In this document: positions 44,977-53,577 of the stretch, piece by piece | How the letters are laid out: each line of letters opens with the position of its first letter | How positions within the stretch are numbered: position 1 is the first letter of the stretch | NCBI RefSeq assembly: GCF_021023085.1 | Contig: NZ_PGCK01000014.1 | Location: 1-64,000, forward strand | DNA: 64,000 nucleotides | Reading direction: 5' to 3' | From: Methanooceanicella nereidis | GTDB taxonomy: Archaea > Halobacteriota > Methanocellia > Methanocellales > Methanocellaceae | Translations under genes and position numbers: made by a program | The notes under the pieces: model-generated | What the model was told of the DNA's origin: nothing | Database searches by the model: none | What the model saw: only the letters and a program-made list of their open reading frames with translations

Positions 44977-45582
44977 ATGATAGTGATAAAGTTAGGGGGC
45001 AGCCTTTTTGATGAGGCTCCCGGATTATTGAATAAGATAAAAGACCTCGACGCTGATATTTTAGTCGTTCCCGGGGGCGGTGAATTCGCGAATATCGTCA
45101 GGGATATTGACAGGAAATATTCGCTTTCGGATGACGCAGCACACTGGATGGCAATTCTCGCCATGAACGAGTACGCTTTTTACCTTTCCGATAAAACAGG
45201 GATACCGTTAAGGGACTCTATAAGCAGTGAGAGCGGTGTCCGGATATTGCTGCCCTATGAGATGATCAAGGAAAATGACGAACTCCCCCATTCCTGGGAC
45301 GTTACGTCGGACACGATAGCCGCATGGATAGCTCACATGGCTGGCGCGCGGCTTATCAAGGCCACTGATGTGGACGGAATTTTTGTGAACGGCAAATTAC
45401 TGGACAGGGCCGGGGCATCCGATATCAAAAAAATGAAAGAGACATGCGTCGACCTTGCGCTGCCGGGATACCTTATTAAATACGGGATGGACGTGACAGT
45501 GGTTAACGGACATTACCCGCAAAGGGTCATTGACGCCATTGACGGTAAAATGACCATAGGGACAGTCATAGAAGGAAAATGA
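44977..45582 (+). CDS. mfnE: Amino-acid-kinase-fold protein, probable methanofuran kinase MfnE
   Basis: 201 aa. It begins IVIKLGGSLFD with VVPGGGEFANIVRDID, then SDTIAAWIAHMAGARLIKATDVDGIF, the amino-acid kinase fold in a short form. The size and pattern resemble MfnE, the [5-(aminomethyl)furan-3-yl]methyl phosphate kinase of methanofuran synthesis in methanogens. Other short members of the fold (isopentenyl phosphate kinase, UMP kinase) have different signatures, but I cannot exclude another substrate. Confidence 0.6.
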   Translation: MIVIKLGGSLFDEAPGLLNKIKDLDADILVVPGGGEFANIVRDIDRKYSLSDDAAHWMAILAMNEYAFYLSDKTGIPLRDSISSESGVRILLPYEMIKENDELPHSWDVTSDTIAAWIAHMAGARLIKATDVDGIFVNGKLLDRAGASDIKKMKETCVDLALPGYLIKYGMDVTVVNGHYPQRVIDAIDGKMTIGTVIEGK

Positions 45583-45616
45583 ATAAAAGAAGTAAAAATT
45601 TAGAAAAAGAAAAGGA

Positions 45617-46216
45617 TCAATCGTTTTCGTCGTCGGCTTCGTCAGAGTAGTCGATGCCGCCTGCAAGCACTGCAGCTATCGAATCGATGCCGTCCACGCC
45701 TTCAGCCACGAACGACGGGGGGATCTTATCGAGGACTTTTTCACTGTCAAATGCCTTTCCTGAAAGGACCAGCGCGCCGGCCTTACCAACGAGCTCGAAC
45801 GCCTTATCAAGATCTTCCTTCTCTTCTGCCTTTGCCGCTTCAAGGATCAATTTTTCAGGGTTGTCCTTTTCGTTAAAGTCTCCCTCGACAAAATATTCGG
45901 CTGCTGCGAACACGCCTACCAGGGCGGACTGGACGGACTCTACCATCATGTCCTTATCATCGTCCATCGGCTCGACTTTCTGGAGGACTATCTCCTTCAT
46001 CATCTGGAGGTTTGCTGCAGCATCCTCTTTAGATATCATTCCGCGCTGCAGTTTTCCGGTGATCTTACAGATCGCAAGTATTACGTCCTCTTCCATGTCG
46101 AGGAACACTATACCCTCTCTTCCGAGACCCTCTGCGTTGGGATCTATCTTGAACTTGCTCTCCTTCACCTGGTTAATCCAGTTGTTCCACCTTTCCTCTG
46201 AGTAAAACGTGATCAT
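45617..46216 (-). CDS. DUF2150 family protein
   Basis: 199 aa, acidic and mostly helical (MITFYSEERWNNWINQVKESKF ... EGIVFLDMEEDVILAICKITGKLQRGMISKEDA). It resembles DUF2150, a family seen in methanogens and related euryarchaea, with no known function. Convergent with mfnE. Confidence 0.7.
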   Translation of the reverse strand: MITFYSEERWNNWINQVKESKFKIDPNAEGLGREGIVFLDMEEDVILAICKITGKLQRGMISKEDAAANLQMMKEIVLQKVEPMDDDKDMMVESVQSALVGVFAAAEYFVEGDFNEKDNPEKLILEAAKAEEKEDLDKAFELVGKAGALVLSGKAFDSEKVLDKIPPSFVAEGVDGIDSIAAVLAGGIDYSDEADDEND

Positions 46217-46297
46217 TGTTATCTCCAGTGCCTAATTTGTTAGATATATCGACTAATTAAAAAGATTTTCGGTATGCCATTTAAGGGATTATGAACA

Positions 46298-47686
46298 CTA
46301 TTGTGACTTTGGCCTTAATTGTTTACCTATTTTTTGGTCCAGTATTGTTATAAATTCATCTTCTTTTCCGAAGGGTATGGTAGCCCCGGCGGCTATATCA
46401 TGGCCGCCCCCGGCGCCGCCGACCTCATCTGCGGACTCCCCGATAGCTTTCGCGAGATTCAGCCCCCTCAGTATAAGGTCATGGTTACCTCTGCCGGACA
46501 CCTTGATCCCTTCTTCCGAGTTTGCGAAACCTATTATCGGCATGTCCCTGCGCACGCAGTCAAGGCTCGAGCTCATCCCTGCTATGATGCCCACTATCGT
46601 TTCCCGTATTTCCTTTTTCGCATGGAAGTACTGTAAGTTCTCAAGACGCGTCACGCCTTTATCCATGACGTAGTTGAGGCCGTTCACAAGATTTCGGCGG
46701 TGCTGCTCTAAAAGGTCTCGCGCATAGTTAAATGCATCGCCCCTGTCGCCCATGCATACTGCCAGGCCTATATCCGCATGATCATATCTCGCGGTAGCGT
46801 TCAGCAGGGTAGAGTATTCCGAAGCGTCCCTTAATTCAGTTCCGGGTTCTTCCTTAAGAAGCGTATATACATCCCCTATGAGCCTTTGCACCTTATACGG
46901 CTGCATCCCGCACGACAGACAATACTGTATAAGTTTTGAGGTGACGGTCTTCTTTTCCTGCGGGCTCAGGTCTATCCATCTCCTCCATGTATCCGTCCTG
47001 ACATGTACGCCCGCATTTTCCAGGAACGCTATACATGAGTCCTCGCTTCCGCTTAGCCCGGGGATGAACGGGTCCGAGCTATACTGTAAAAGTTTGAATA
47101 TCGGCCTCGTCTGCCTGCCAAAGAGCTTAAGATCCTTCTCAAAAAAAAGATATCCGTGCTCTTTGCCCATTTCGAGTATCTGCCTGTTGACTCCGACCAG
47201 AGCATTATTACGCATATCCTGAAGGTCGCCGACAGCGCCCACAATGGCCAGCGACGAAAGATCGACGTTGTCGCCGAGTTTCATGGCGAGGATAAACGAC
47301 ATTCCCGCCCCGCATATGTCCGTGGCGCCATTAAGCCCGTGAAGGTGGGGGTTCAGATGATATTCGTACTCGACCGGCCTTGGCTGATGATGGTCTGCAA
47401 TAACTGCGGGTATGCCGAGCGCTACTATCTCGTCCAGCGCTCCGCTCCCCAGGTCGGTAAATATAACGAGCTTTCCCGGGCAATTATCCGCGATGTTTTT
47501 TAAAGCGGCGCTATCGAGCTTTTTTTCGAAACGTGTGGTGTATGGCTTTCCCATCCTTTTTAGTGCGGTACACATTATGCCGGCTGACGTAAGGCCGTCC
47601 GCATCTATATGGGAGACTACGACCACTTCCTTGCTCGATCTTATCAGGTCCGCGCACTTTTCGGCGGTATTGCTAAATCGTTCCAT
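46298..47686 (-). CDS. RecJ-like DHH/DHHA1 phosphoesterase
   Basis: 462 aa. DHH motifs: VVSHIDADGLTSAGI (motif I), FTDLG, and VIADHHQPRP (the DHH). The C-terminal DHHA1-like motif GGAGGGHDIAAGATIP is near the end. Archaeal relatives include GAN (the GINS-associated nuclease) and other RecJ homologues; which one this is cannot be told by eye. Possible role in replication or RNA/DNA 5' end trimming. Confidence 0.82.
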   Translation of the reverse strand: MERFSNTAEKCADLIRSSKEVVVVSHIDADGLTSAGIMCTALKRMGKPYTTRFEKKLDSAALKNIADNCPGKLVIFTDLGSGALDEIVALGIPAVIADHHQPRPVEYEYHLNPHLHGLNGATDICGAGMSFILAMKLGDNVDLSSLAIVGAVGDLQDMRNNALVGVNRQILEMGKEHGYLFFEKDLKLFGRQTRPIFKLLQYSSDPFIPGLSGSEDSCIAFLENAGVHVRTDTWRRWIDLSPQEKKTVTSKLIQYCLSCGMQPYKVQRLIGDVYTLLKEEPGTELRDASEYSTLLNATARYDHADIGLAVCMGDRGDAFNYARDLLEQHRRNLVNGLNYVMDKGVTRLENLQYFHAKKEIRETIVGIIAGMSSSLDCVRRDMPIIGFANSEEGIKVSGRGNHDLILRGLNLAKAIGESADEVGGAGGGHDIAAGATIPFGKEDEFITILDQKIGKQLRPKSQ

Positions 47687-47819
47687 CGTAACGCCATTGA
47701 CGTTAGAGCTTAATACATATTACCTTTGCGGACGCTGAAAATATTAAAGATCTATTAAAAATTCTGGATAGAATATAGGACTAAAAGACCAATATGTTCC
47801 CACAATTAAGCTTAAAAGG

Positions 47820-47967
47820 GCTCGAAGGAACACCAAACTGCTAACCACAAAGCGCACAAAGGCGAACAAGGAACACAAAACTGCCAACAACAAAGCGCAC
47901 AAAGGCGAACAAGGAACACAAAACTGCCAACAACAAAGCGCACAAAGGCGAACAAGGAACACAAAGG
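47820..47967. repeat. 43-nt tandem repeat array, minus orientation
   Basis: About three 43-nt units of the type AACTGCCAACAACAAAGCGC followed by ACAAAGGCGAACAAGGAACAC. The reverse complement gives GTGTTCCTTGTTCGCC..., related to the array at 47999-48084 and to the array at window positions 1-160. The ORF crossing it is an artefact of the repeat. Confidence 0.85.
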
Positions 47968-47998
47968 ACCTTTTTAGATAAGCATATTTTAAAAAATA

Positions 47999-48084
47999 TT
48001 AGTGTACCTTAATCGCCTTCGTGCGCTTTGTGGTTAACAACTTAGTGTACCTTAATCGCCTTCGTGCGCTTCGTGGTTAACAAA
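47999..48084. repeat. 43-nt tandem repeat, plus orientation (two copies)
   Basis: Two units (47999-48041 and 48042-48084) of the form TTAGTGTACCTTAATCGCCT ending in GGTTAACAA. They differ by one base at the T/C of GCTTTG/GCTTCG, plus the last base. They face the array at 47820-47967, so the two arrays could form an inverted structure around the 31-bp centre. Confidence 0.85.
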
Positions 48085-48100
48085 ATTAAAATTAATTATT

Positions 48101-48700
48101 CTAGAGCCCTGCGAAGAGCGGCACAAGCACCATCACGAGCAGCGACAATACGATGCCGCTTATGAAGGCTATCACGCTCATTTCACTGCCGGCGTACTTC
48201 ACGACCACGGGAAGCGTAGTATCCATCGATGTCGCGCCGCCGGGCGCTATCGCAGAGATCTTGCCCAGATATTTTACGACGACAGGCACGAGCATGAACG
48301 CGAGCACTTCCCTGAAAACGTTCGACAGCAGAGCCATCGTGCCGATGTCTGCGCCGACCAGCGACGTAAGCATGACGCCGGAAAGAGTATACCAGCCGAA
48401 TCCTGCGCCAATGGCCATGGCATACGTCGGAGCAACGTTGGTGACACAGCTTATGCATAGCGCCCCGACTATGCTGCCCGCCGCGATAAATAGCGGCAGT
48501 AAGACTATCTTGATGCCCATGCGTTTGATCTCCGCGGCCACGGTCTTGTTCTGGCTCATGTCCACGCCTATCACGAACATCAGCATGCACAGCATGACAG
48601 TGAGCAGGGTATCCAGGTACGGCGTGAAAAAGCAGGGTATGAGATCAAACACTCCCAGCAATATGCCAAGCGCAAGGGCGAACAGTATGATAAGTATCAT
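48101..48700 (-). CDS. LysO-type lysine exporter, C-terminal part (split gene)
   Basis: 199 aa, about six membrane segments. Family motifs: VMLCMLMFVIGVDM, AIGAGFGWYTLSGVMLT, and FREVLAFMLVPV...GGATSMDTTLPVV. These match the DUF340/LysO family (YbjE) that exports lysine. The N-terminal part is supplied by the adjacent 107-aa ORF, which overlaps by 4 nt, so this is a two-gene form rather than a frameshift within one frame. Confidence 0.75.
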   Translation of the reverse strand: MILIILFALALGILLGVFDLIPCFFTPYLDTLLTVMLCMLMFVIGVDMSQNKTVAAEIKRMGIKIVLLPLFIAAGSIVGALCISCVTNVAPTYAMAIGAGFGWYTLSGVMLTSLVGADIGTMALLSNVFREVLAFMLVPVVVKYLGKISAIAPGGATSMDTTLPVVVKYAGSEMSVIAFISGIVLSLLVMVLVPLFAGL

Positions 48701-49020
48701 TTTGCCACGCTCCTGACGATGAACTTATCAAAAATGAACGCGAACAGTATGCTTCCCGCCACGGCGCCCAGGGTGATCAATAGCGCGTTGAGACCATATG
48801 ACCCGAGGTTGGATATGACCATATCGTTCATTCCGGTCTTGATCCCCATTAGCAGTATAAGGACGAATACAAGGCCAGTCATTATTTTTGATACCCATTT
48901 CTTTTCCTTTTCCGAAAATGATCCTTTTCCCAGGCCTGCTAATATGCCCGCGATAAGGGAGATTATGAGAAGTCCGACTGAAATGAGCATCTGGTCAATC
49001 ATGTAGCGGTAAACATGCAC
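48697..49020 (-). CDS. LysO-type exporter, N-terminal part (split gene)
   Basis: 107 aa, three or so membrane helices (MLISVGLLIISLIAGILAG; IMTGLVFVLILLMGIKTGM; GLNALLITLGAVAGSILFAFIF). GIKTG plus the LGAVAGSI stretch resembles the first part of LysO. A shorter start at ATG 49002 (MIDQML) is possible. The two genes overlap by an ATGA, so they are translated together. Confidence 0.7.
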   Translation of the reverse strand: MHVYRYMIDQMLISVGLLIISLIAGILAGLGKGSFSEKEKKWVSKIMTGLVFVLILLMGIKTGMNDMVISNLGSYGLNALLITLGAVAGSILFAFIFDKFIVRSVAK

Positions 49021-49142
49021 TAAAGTAGTATTTAAATTTAGCTTTTGTCCGATAAATACATGAATGTCGATGGAATAGATACCTGAGGCTTAAAAAAAGG
49101 GATTTGATGCCCTCTGTAGGGTGATTCCGGCAGGTTAAAAAT

Positions 49143-49158
49143 AAGAAATTTATTTATA
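49143..49158 (+). promoter_or_regulatory. Thermosome promoter (BRE/TATA)
   Basis: AAGAAATTTATTTATA: a purine-rich BRE followed by a TATA element, about 45-50 bp before the start codon. It predicts transcription from about 49178-49185 with a short leader containing GGAGGT. Confidence 0.6.
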
Positions 49159-49206
49159 GAAGTACATTCCTACAAATAGACCAAACTATATTTTGGAGGT
49201 ATGAAG

Positions 49207-50889
49207 TTGGCCAATCAGCAGGCTGGCGGTCAGCCAGTTTACATAATGAGAGAAGGAACAAGTCGCTCAAGAGGCAGAGAGGCTCAAGCTTATAACATCA
49301 TGGCAGCCAGGGCGGTTGCAGAAGCAGTAAAATCGACCCTGGGCCCGAAGGGAATGGATAAGATGCTCGTCGACTCGATGGGCAGCACTGTTGTCACGAA
49401 CGACGGTGTGACCATCCTTAAAGAGATGGACATCGATCATCCGGCAGCAAAGATGGTCATAGAAGTGGCCAAGACCCAGGATGATGAGGTCGGGGACGGT
49501 ACCACTACAGCAGTGATACTTACCGGAGAGCTTTTAAGAAGGGCAGAGGAGCTCATCGACCAGGAGATCCACCCGACATCAATAGCCCACGGATACAGGC
49601 TTGCAGCGGAGAAATCCCAGGAGCTTCTTAAGACGATCGCAGTCCCCATCAAGAAGGAGGACAAGAAGTTCCTTAAGAGGATAGCGTTCACGGCATTGAC
49701 CGGCAAGGGCGCGGAGGCCATCGGAGATAAGCTTTCCGACCTGGCAGTCGATGCGGTCCTGGCAGTAGAGGAAGAGGGCGTTGTCGATACCAACAATATA
49801 CATGTCGTTAAGAAGGCAGGCCAGGGAGTGCTCGCTTCCGAGATGGTCGAGGGCATGATCATCAACAAGACCAGGCTTAACGAGAACATGCCAAAGCAGG
49901 TAAAGAACGCGAAGATCCTGCTACTGAACGTGCCGCTCGAGGTCAAGAAGACCGAGGTCGATGCGAGCATTAAGATAACCTCGCCGACCCAGATGAAATC
50001 TTTCCTGGAACAGGAAGAGGCTATACTTAAGAAGAAAGTGGATATCATCAAAAAGAGCGGGGCTAATGTCCTGTTCAGCCAGAAGTCCATTGAGGACATG
50101 GTAGCGCATTACCTTGGAAAGGAAGGTATCCTTGCGTTCAAGAGCGTTTCCGAGTCGGACATGAAGAAGATCAGCAAGGCAATAGGCGGTCGCATAGTCA
50201 CAAAATTAGAGGAGATCGACACCAAGAAGGATCTCGGTACCGCGGGCATCGTCGAGGAGAGGCGCGTCGGCGGCGAGGACAGCATGCTGTTCATTGAGAA
50301 ATGCAAGAACCCGAAGGCAGTATCCGTCCTGCTCAGGGGAGGTACGGACACGCTTCTGGACGAGCTGGAAAGAGCCCTTCATGACTCCATACGCGTCGTC
50401 GGCGTTGCCGTAGAGGATAAAATGATCGTCCCGGGCGGAGGCGCACCTGAGATAGAGCTTGGATTAAGGCTGAAGCAATATGCGGCCTCCATCGGCGGCA
50501 GGGAACAGCTGGCTGTAGAGGCTTTCGCCAACTCTCTCGACATCATCCCGAGAACACTGGCAGAGAATGCAGGCCTGGATCCCATAGATATGCTCGTTGC
50601 CTTAAGGAGCAAGCATGAATCCAAGAACGGCAAGAACTTTGGTCTGAACGTATACATCGGAAAGCCGGAGGATATGATAAAGGAAGGCGTCATCGAGCCC
50701 TTACGTGTCAAGAAGCAGGCATTAGGGTCCGCAGCAGAGGCCGCCATAATGATCCTAAGGATCGACGATGTCATAGCGTCCGCAGGGCCGAGCGAACAGG
50801 AGATAATGGAAGCCCAGGCTGCAGCGCAGGCCCAGATGAGAGCCGGCGGAATGGGTGGCATGGGCGGAATGGGCGGAATGGGATTCTGA
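49207..50889 (+). CDS. ths: Thermosome (group II chaperonin) subunit
   Basis: About 560 aa from TTG 49207. GGAGGT (49195-49200) touches the ATG at 49201 but is 6 nt from the TTG, and the resulting N-terminus [14 protein letters not shown] is typical, so TTG is preferred. Motifs: [30 protein letters not shown], a Gly/Met-rich flexible tail ([14 protein letters not shown]). It folds proteins in an ATP-driven, prefoldin-fed double ring. Confidence 0.96.
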   Translation: MANQQAGGQPVYIMREGTSRSRGREAQAYNIMAARAVAEAVKSTLGPKGMDKMLVDSMGSTVVTNDGVTILKEMDIDHPAAKMVIEVAKTQDDEVGDGTTTAVILTGELLRRAEELIDQEIHPTSIAHGYRLAAEKSQELLKTIAVPIKKEDKKFLKRIAFTALTGKGAEAIGDKLSDLAVDAVLAVEEEGVVDTNNIHVVKKAGQGVLASEMVEGMIINKTRLNENMPKQVKNAKILLLNVPLEVKKTEVDASIKITSPTQMKSFLEQEEAILKKKVDIIKKSGANVLFSQKSIEDMVAHYLGKEGILAFKSVSESDMKKISKAIGGRIVTKLEEIDTKKDLGTAGIVEERRVGGEDSMLFIEKCKNPKAVSVLLRGGTDTLLDELERALHDSIRVVGVAVEDKMIVPGGGAPEIELGLRLKQYAASIGGREQLAVEAFANSLDIIPRTLAENAGLDPIDMLVALRSKHESKNGKNFGLNVYIGKPEDMIKEGVIEPLRVKKQALGSAAEAAIMILRIDDVIASAGPSEQEIMEAQAAAQAQMRAGGMGGMGGMGGMGF

Positions 50890-50919
50890 GCCCATCCCCT
50901 TTTTAATTTTTTTCGTCTA
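50880..50919 (+). terminator. Thermosome terminator
   Basis: GGGAT / ATCCC stem (50880-50884 and 50894-50898) spanning the stop codon, followed by CTTTTTAATTTTTTT. Short stem and long T-tract. Confidence 0.55.
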
Positions 50920-51346
50920 ATAATACGGTTTTTTATTGATCCAAATATGGGATACCGGCAGGTATCTATAGCGGTCACGAATTCTTTGATATTGTCCGTG
51001 ATATTTTTCGTAATGAGAGATCATAGCCATATTTTTATCTCTCAAAGGACATCTCAAAGGCTATTGTTAAAAAAGGCGTTGATTCCTTGAGATGTCCTTT
51101 GAGATGAAAATGCATCATGCCCATGTACGGCATGTCAGATCACCGTCCGATCAGACGATGATCATATTGGTCTACGAAATGACGACACGCTACACCTTGC
51201 ATATAAAAATGATCTTTATCCATTATGATGATGGAGATACCTATATTAGGGCTGACATTATAATTCAGGGCTGCTAAATGCCATCAATATCTTATGTTCG
51301 AAAATATAATCGATCTTGGATACGAAGGCCCTAACAGAGGGAACAT
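50920..51346. other. Gene-free stretch with palindromic element
   Basis: About 430 bp with no supported ORF. It contains the CTCAAAGG palindromic element at 51040-51104. The 61-codon frame at 51092 has no coding support. Nothing else recognisable. Confidence 0.5.
51040..51104. repeat. CTCAAAGG palindromic element, copy 3 (best hairpin)
   Basis: The left arm at 51040-51060 (TCTCAAAGGACATCTCAAAG plus G) is complementary to the right arm CCTTGAGATGTCCTTTGAGA (51085-51104) over 20 positions with one base bulged. A 24-nt loop contains GTTAAAAAAGGCG. Followed by TGAAAATGCATCATGC, like copy 2. Confidence 0.75.
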
Positions 51347-52006
51347 ATGCGCAAATTCGATCTTCATATGCACTCAAAATACTCCAGGGACGGGATACTT
51401 GATCCGGAAACGATCGTCAAGATCGCGCTGAAGAGAGGCCTTGACGGGCTTGCGGTCACTGACCATGATACCATAAGGGGCGGACTTGCGGCAAAAAAGG
51501 TCGCGCCAAAAGGTCTCGAGGTCATTTGTGGCTGCGAAGTGAGTACGGACAGGGGGGACGTCATTGGGCTGTTCCTTAGCGAGGAGATAAGGTCCAGATG
51601 TCACATTGATGTCATAGAGGAGATACGATCCCAGGGCGGCGTGGCTATTGTCCCGCACCCGTTCGACAGTATGCGCGGCTCGGCTTTCTGGCTCAGGGAA
51701 GATGACTCGAGAAAGATCGACGGCGTGGAAGTGATGAACGCCCGCTGCATATTCAGGAGATCCAATAATGCCGCAGTAGATTATGCCGATAGGTATAGCC
51801 TGGCAAAAGTGGGCGGCAGCGATGCCCATTTTGGCGCAGAGATCGGAAATGCGGGCACTCTGATACCTGAAGATTCTGATGTCAGGGAGTCGATATTGAA
51901 AAACCGTACTATGGCATATGGAAACATCTCATCGCCGTTCTTCAACTTCAGGACCACCGCGCTGCTAATGAGAAGGCGCATATATAAAACGCGTAAAGAT
52001 AGCTGA
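51347..52006 (+). CDS. PHP-domain metal-dependent phosphoesterase
   Basis: 219 aa. PHP motifs DLHMHSKYSRDG, VTDHDTIRGG, GCEVSTDRGDVIGLFL, IVPHPFDS and GGSDAHFG. It looks like the PHP phosphoesterases of the YciV/TrpH kind, which act on nucleotides or oligonucleotide 5' ends, but this one is shorter. Substrate unknown. Distinct from the PHP protein at 41 kb. Confidence 0.8.
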   Translation: MRKFDLHMHSKYSRDGILDPETIVKIALKRGLDGLAVTDHDTIRGGLAAKKVAPKGLEVICGCEVSTDRGDVIGLFLSEEIRSRCHIDVIEEIRSQGGVAIVPHPFDSMRGSAFWLREDDSRKIDGVEVMNARCIFRRSNNAAVDYADRYSLAKVGGSDAHFGAEIGNAGTLIPEDSDVRESILKNRTMAYGNISSPFFNFRTTALLMRRRIYKTRKDS

Positions 52007-52083
52007 CGATACCTTAAAAAATCAAAAAATAGATATACCAAAAACGTTATGTTGTAGCTGGAAATATTTATTATTTGCATAAG

Positions 52084-52155
52084 GCGGCTATGGTCTAGTG
52101 GCTATGACATGAGCTTCCCAAGCTCGAAGTCCGGGTTCAATTCCCGGTAGCCGCA
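52084..52155 (+). tRNA. tRNA-Gly (CCC)
   Basis: 72 nt: acceptor GCGGCTA with TAGCCGC, D arm GTCTAGTGGCTATGAC, anticodon loop TTCCCAA with anticodon CCC, T arm CCGGG-TTCAATT-CCCGG, discriminator A. It decodes GGG. No CCA encoded; no intron. The 278 bp up to the next gene hold no other feature. Confidence 0.95.
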
Positions 52156-52433
52156 TCGAACTTTTTTATGATGTCAATTGTTTGGATGGTCTTTATTCTT
52201 AAAATTCGAAATAATCCATTTTTACCGGACATATACCTGTACAGCAATCACATGCGGATTAATCACACATTATAATCAATAAAATATACTAATATTTAAT
52301 ATATTTATTTTATTCGAAATTTCGTGAATTTTCGACGTACGTAACGATTATTTCCAAAAATATAACATATTATCATACAGGCTTGCCTTAAAGAAAGAGT
52401 TAAATATTTTTATGCCATATTCTAAAATAATTA

Positions 52434-52790
52434 GTGGGGTTGTCAAATAGAACAAGAGGGATGGGGATGCAATCGATGGATTTTGTGGTAAATGAAATAA
52501 CAAAAAGATTGTACGATTATTTGGCGACAGATACGAGCGGCATCAGGAGAGTCGTTCTCCAGGTGTTCGTCAAGCTCAAGACGCTTACTGCCGATACACT
52601 GCACAGGATACTGGTCGAGCGTAACTTTACCATTACTTTAAAGCAGGTAACGGCAATGTTAGGAGTAATACACTCCAAGCTCGGCATACTGCATGCTCAC
52701 AAGAACTCGTATGATGCAAAATATGAGTACAGTATAAAAGAGAAATACTCTCACATCGTAGAGAAAGCTCTTGTAAGCACGGCCGCATAA
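52434..52790 (+). CDS. DUF2551-like small helical protein
   Basis: 118 aa from GTG 52434. Start is uncertain: ATG at 52461, 52467 or 52476 are also possible. Winged-helix-like: TSGIRRVVLQVFVKLKTLTADTLHRILVERNFTITLKQVTAMLGVIHSKLGILHAHKNSYDAKYEYSIKEKYSHIV. The pattern resembles DUF2551, a euryarchaeal family, perhaps DNA-binding. Stand-alone, with a TATA-like TTAAATATTTTTAT upstream. Confidence 0.6.
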   Translation: MGLSNRTRGMGMQSMDFVVNEITKRLYDYLATDTSGIRRVVLQVFVKLKTLTADTLHRILVERNFTITLKQVTAMLGVIHSKLGILHAHKNSYDAKYEYSIKEKYSHIVEKALVSTAA

Positions 52791-52894
52791 GTTGCTTTAT
52801 CAGGCCTGTCACAAAAATTTTCATATTGTTCAGTCATGGCCATCTATCGCCATGACGGTTAAATTTATTGATTCTTAGCGTTCATTACTATCAG

Positions 52895-53275
52895 ATGAGC
52901 GACGTCAGGTATACTTACGTTATTGCCTTCCGCGATGACAGCTTTTTAATGGTCCGTCACGCACGAAGAGCGTGGGAGATGCCCGGAGGTAAGATGGAGC
53001 CGGGAGAAGACCCGGAATCGGCTGCGATAAGAGAGTTCAGGGAAGAGACAGGATACGACGTGAGTTCCCTGCAGGTAATAGAAAAAGAGGAGGGCGGACT
53101 CGTGTACATGGGAGAGCTTGGCAAAAAGCTTGAGATAACGCCCAATAAAAATGAGATACTTGGCATAGGATTTTTCGAAAAGCTGCCTGATGAGCTTTCA
53201 TTCCCGCTGGTCGAATACCGGCGAATGATAGATGCCGCATATAATGCCAGAGGGAAGAGGGCAAGAAGTTCTTGA
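52895..53275 (+). CDS. NUDIX hydrolase, 8-oxo-dGTP-type
   Basis: 126 aa from ATG 52895. Nudix box GGKMEPGEDPESAAIREFREETGYDV, matching G-x5-E-x7-R-E-U-x-E-E-x-G-U with its metal-binding glutamates. It would cleave nucleoside diphosphate-linked compounds to monophosphate. Substrate is not identifiable; single gene. Confidence 0.85.
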   Translation: MSDVRYTYVIAFRDDSFLMVRHARRAWEMPGGKMEPGEDPESAAIREFREETGYDVSSLQVIEKEEGGLVYMGELGKKLEITPNKNEILGIGFFEKLPDELSFPLVEYRRMIDAAYNARGKRARSS

Positions 53276-53577
53276 AAACCTGAATCAAAAAGAAAGTGTA
53301 AAAGGCAAACAAAGACACCATAATTAATTTTTGATGACATTAGTATAAAAACAGAATAAAAACCCGTTCTGTCCTTCGTACATTCGTTTATGTCCTAATC
53401 AGCCCCGTTTTAACATTTATCCAGGGCTTATCAGGAAATTTTGATACTTATTACATTAGCTCCGTTAAATCGCCGCCTAACGTATAAAACCTGAAAAAAT
53501 AAACTGGTTTTGCCATGTAAGATCGCTCGACACCTGCCGGTATCGGGCATATGACACTGGCAGCGGGGCGCTGAGAA
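53276..53577. other. 302-bp intergenic gap
   Basis: No ORF, repeat or tRNA seen. It must carry the promoter for the aldolase-AOR cluster; no clear TATA element was found. Confidence 0.3.

Noticed and set aside
47744-47962. 72-aa Leu/Cys-rich reverse-strand ORF
   Set aside because: It lies on the 43-nt tandem repeats and its composition is a by-product of them; no ribosome site or homology.
48101-49020. Frameshifted single lysO pseudogene
   Set aside because: Both parts have their own start and intact helices, with ATGA-type overlap as in coupled genes.
51092-51277. 61-aa forward ORF after the thermosome gene
   Set aside because: Begins inside the palindromic element; no ribosome site and low coding character.
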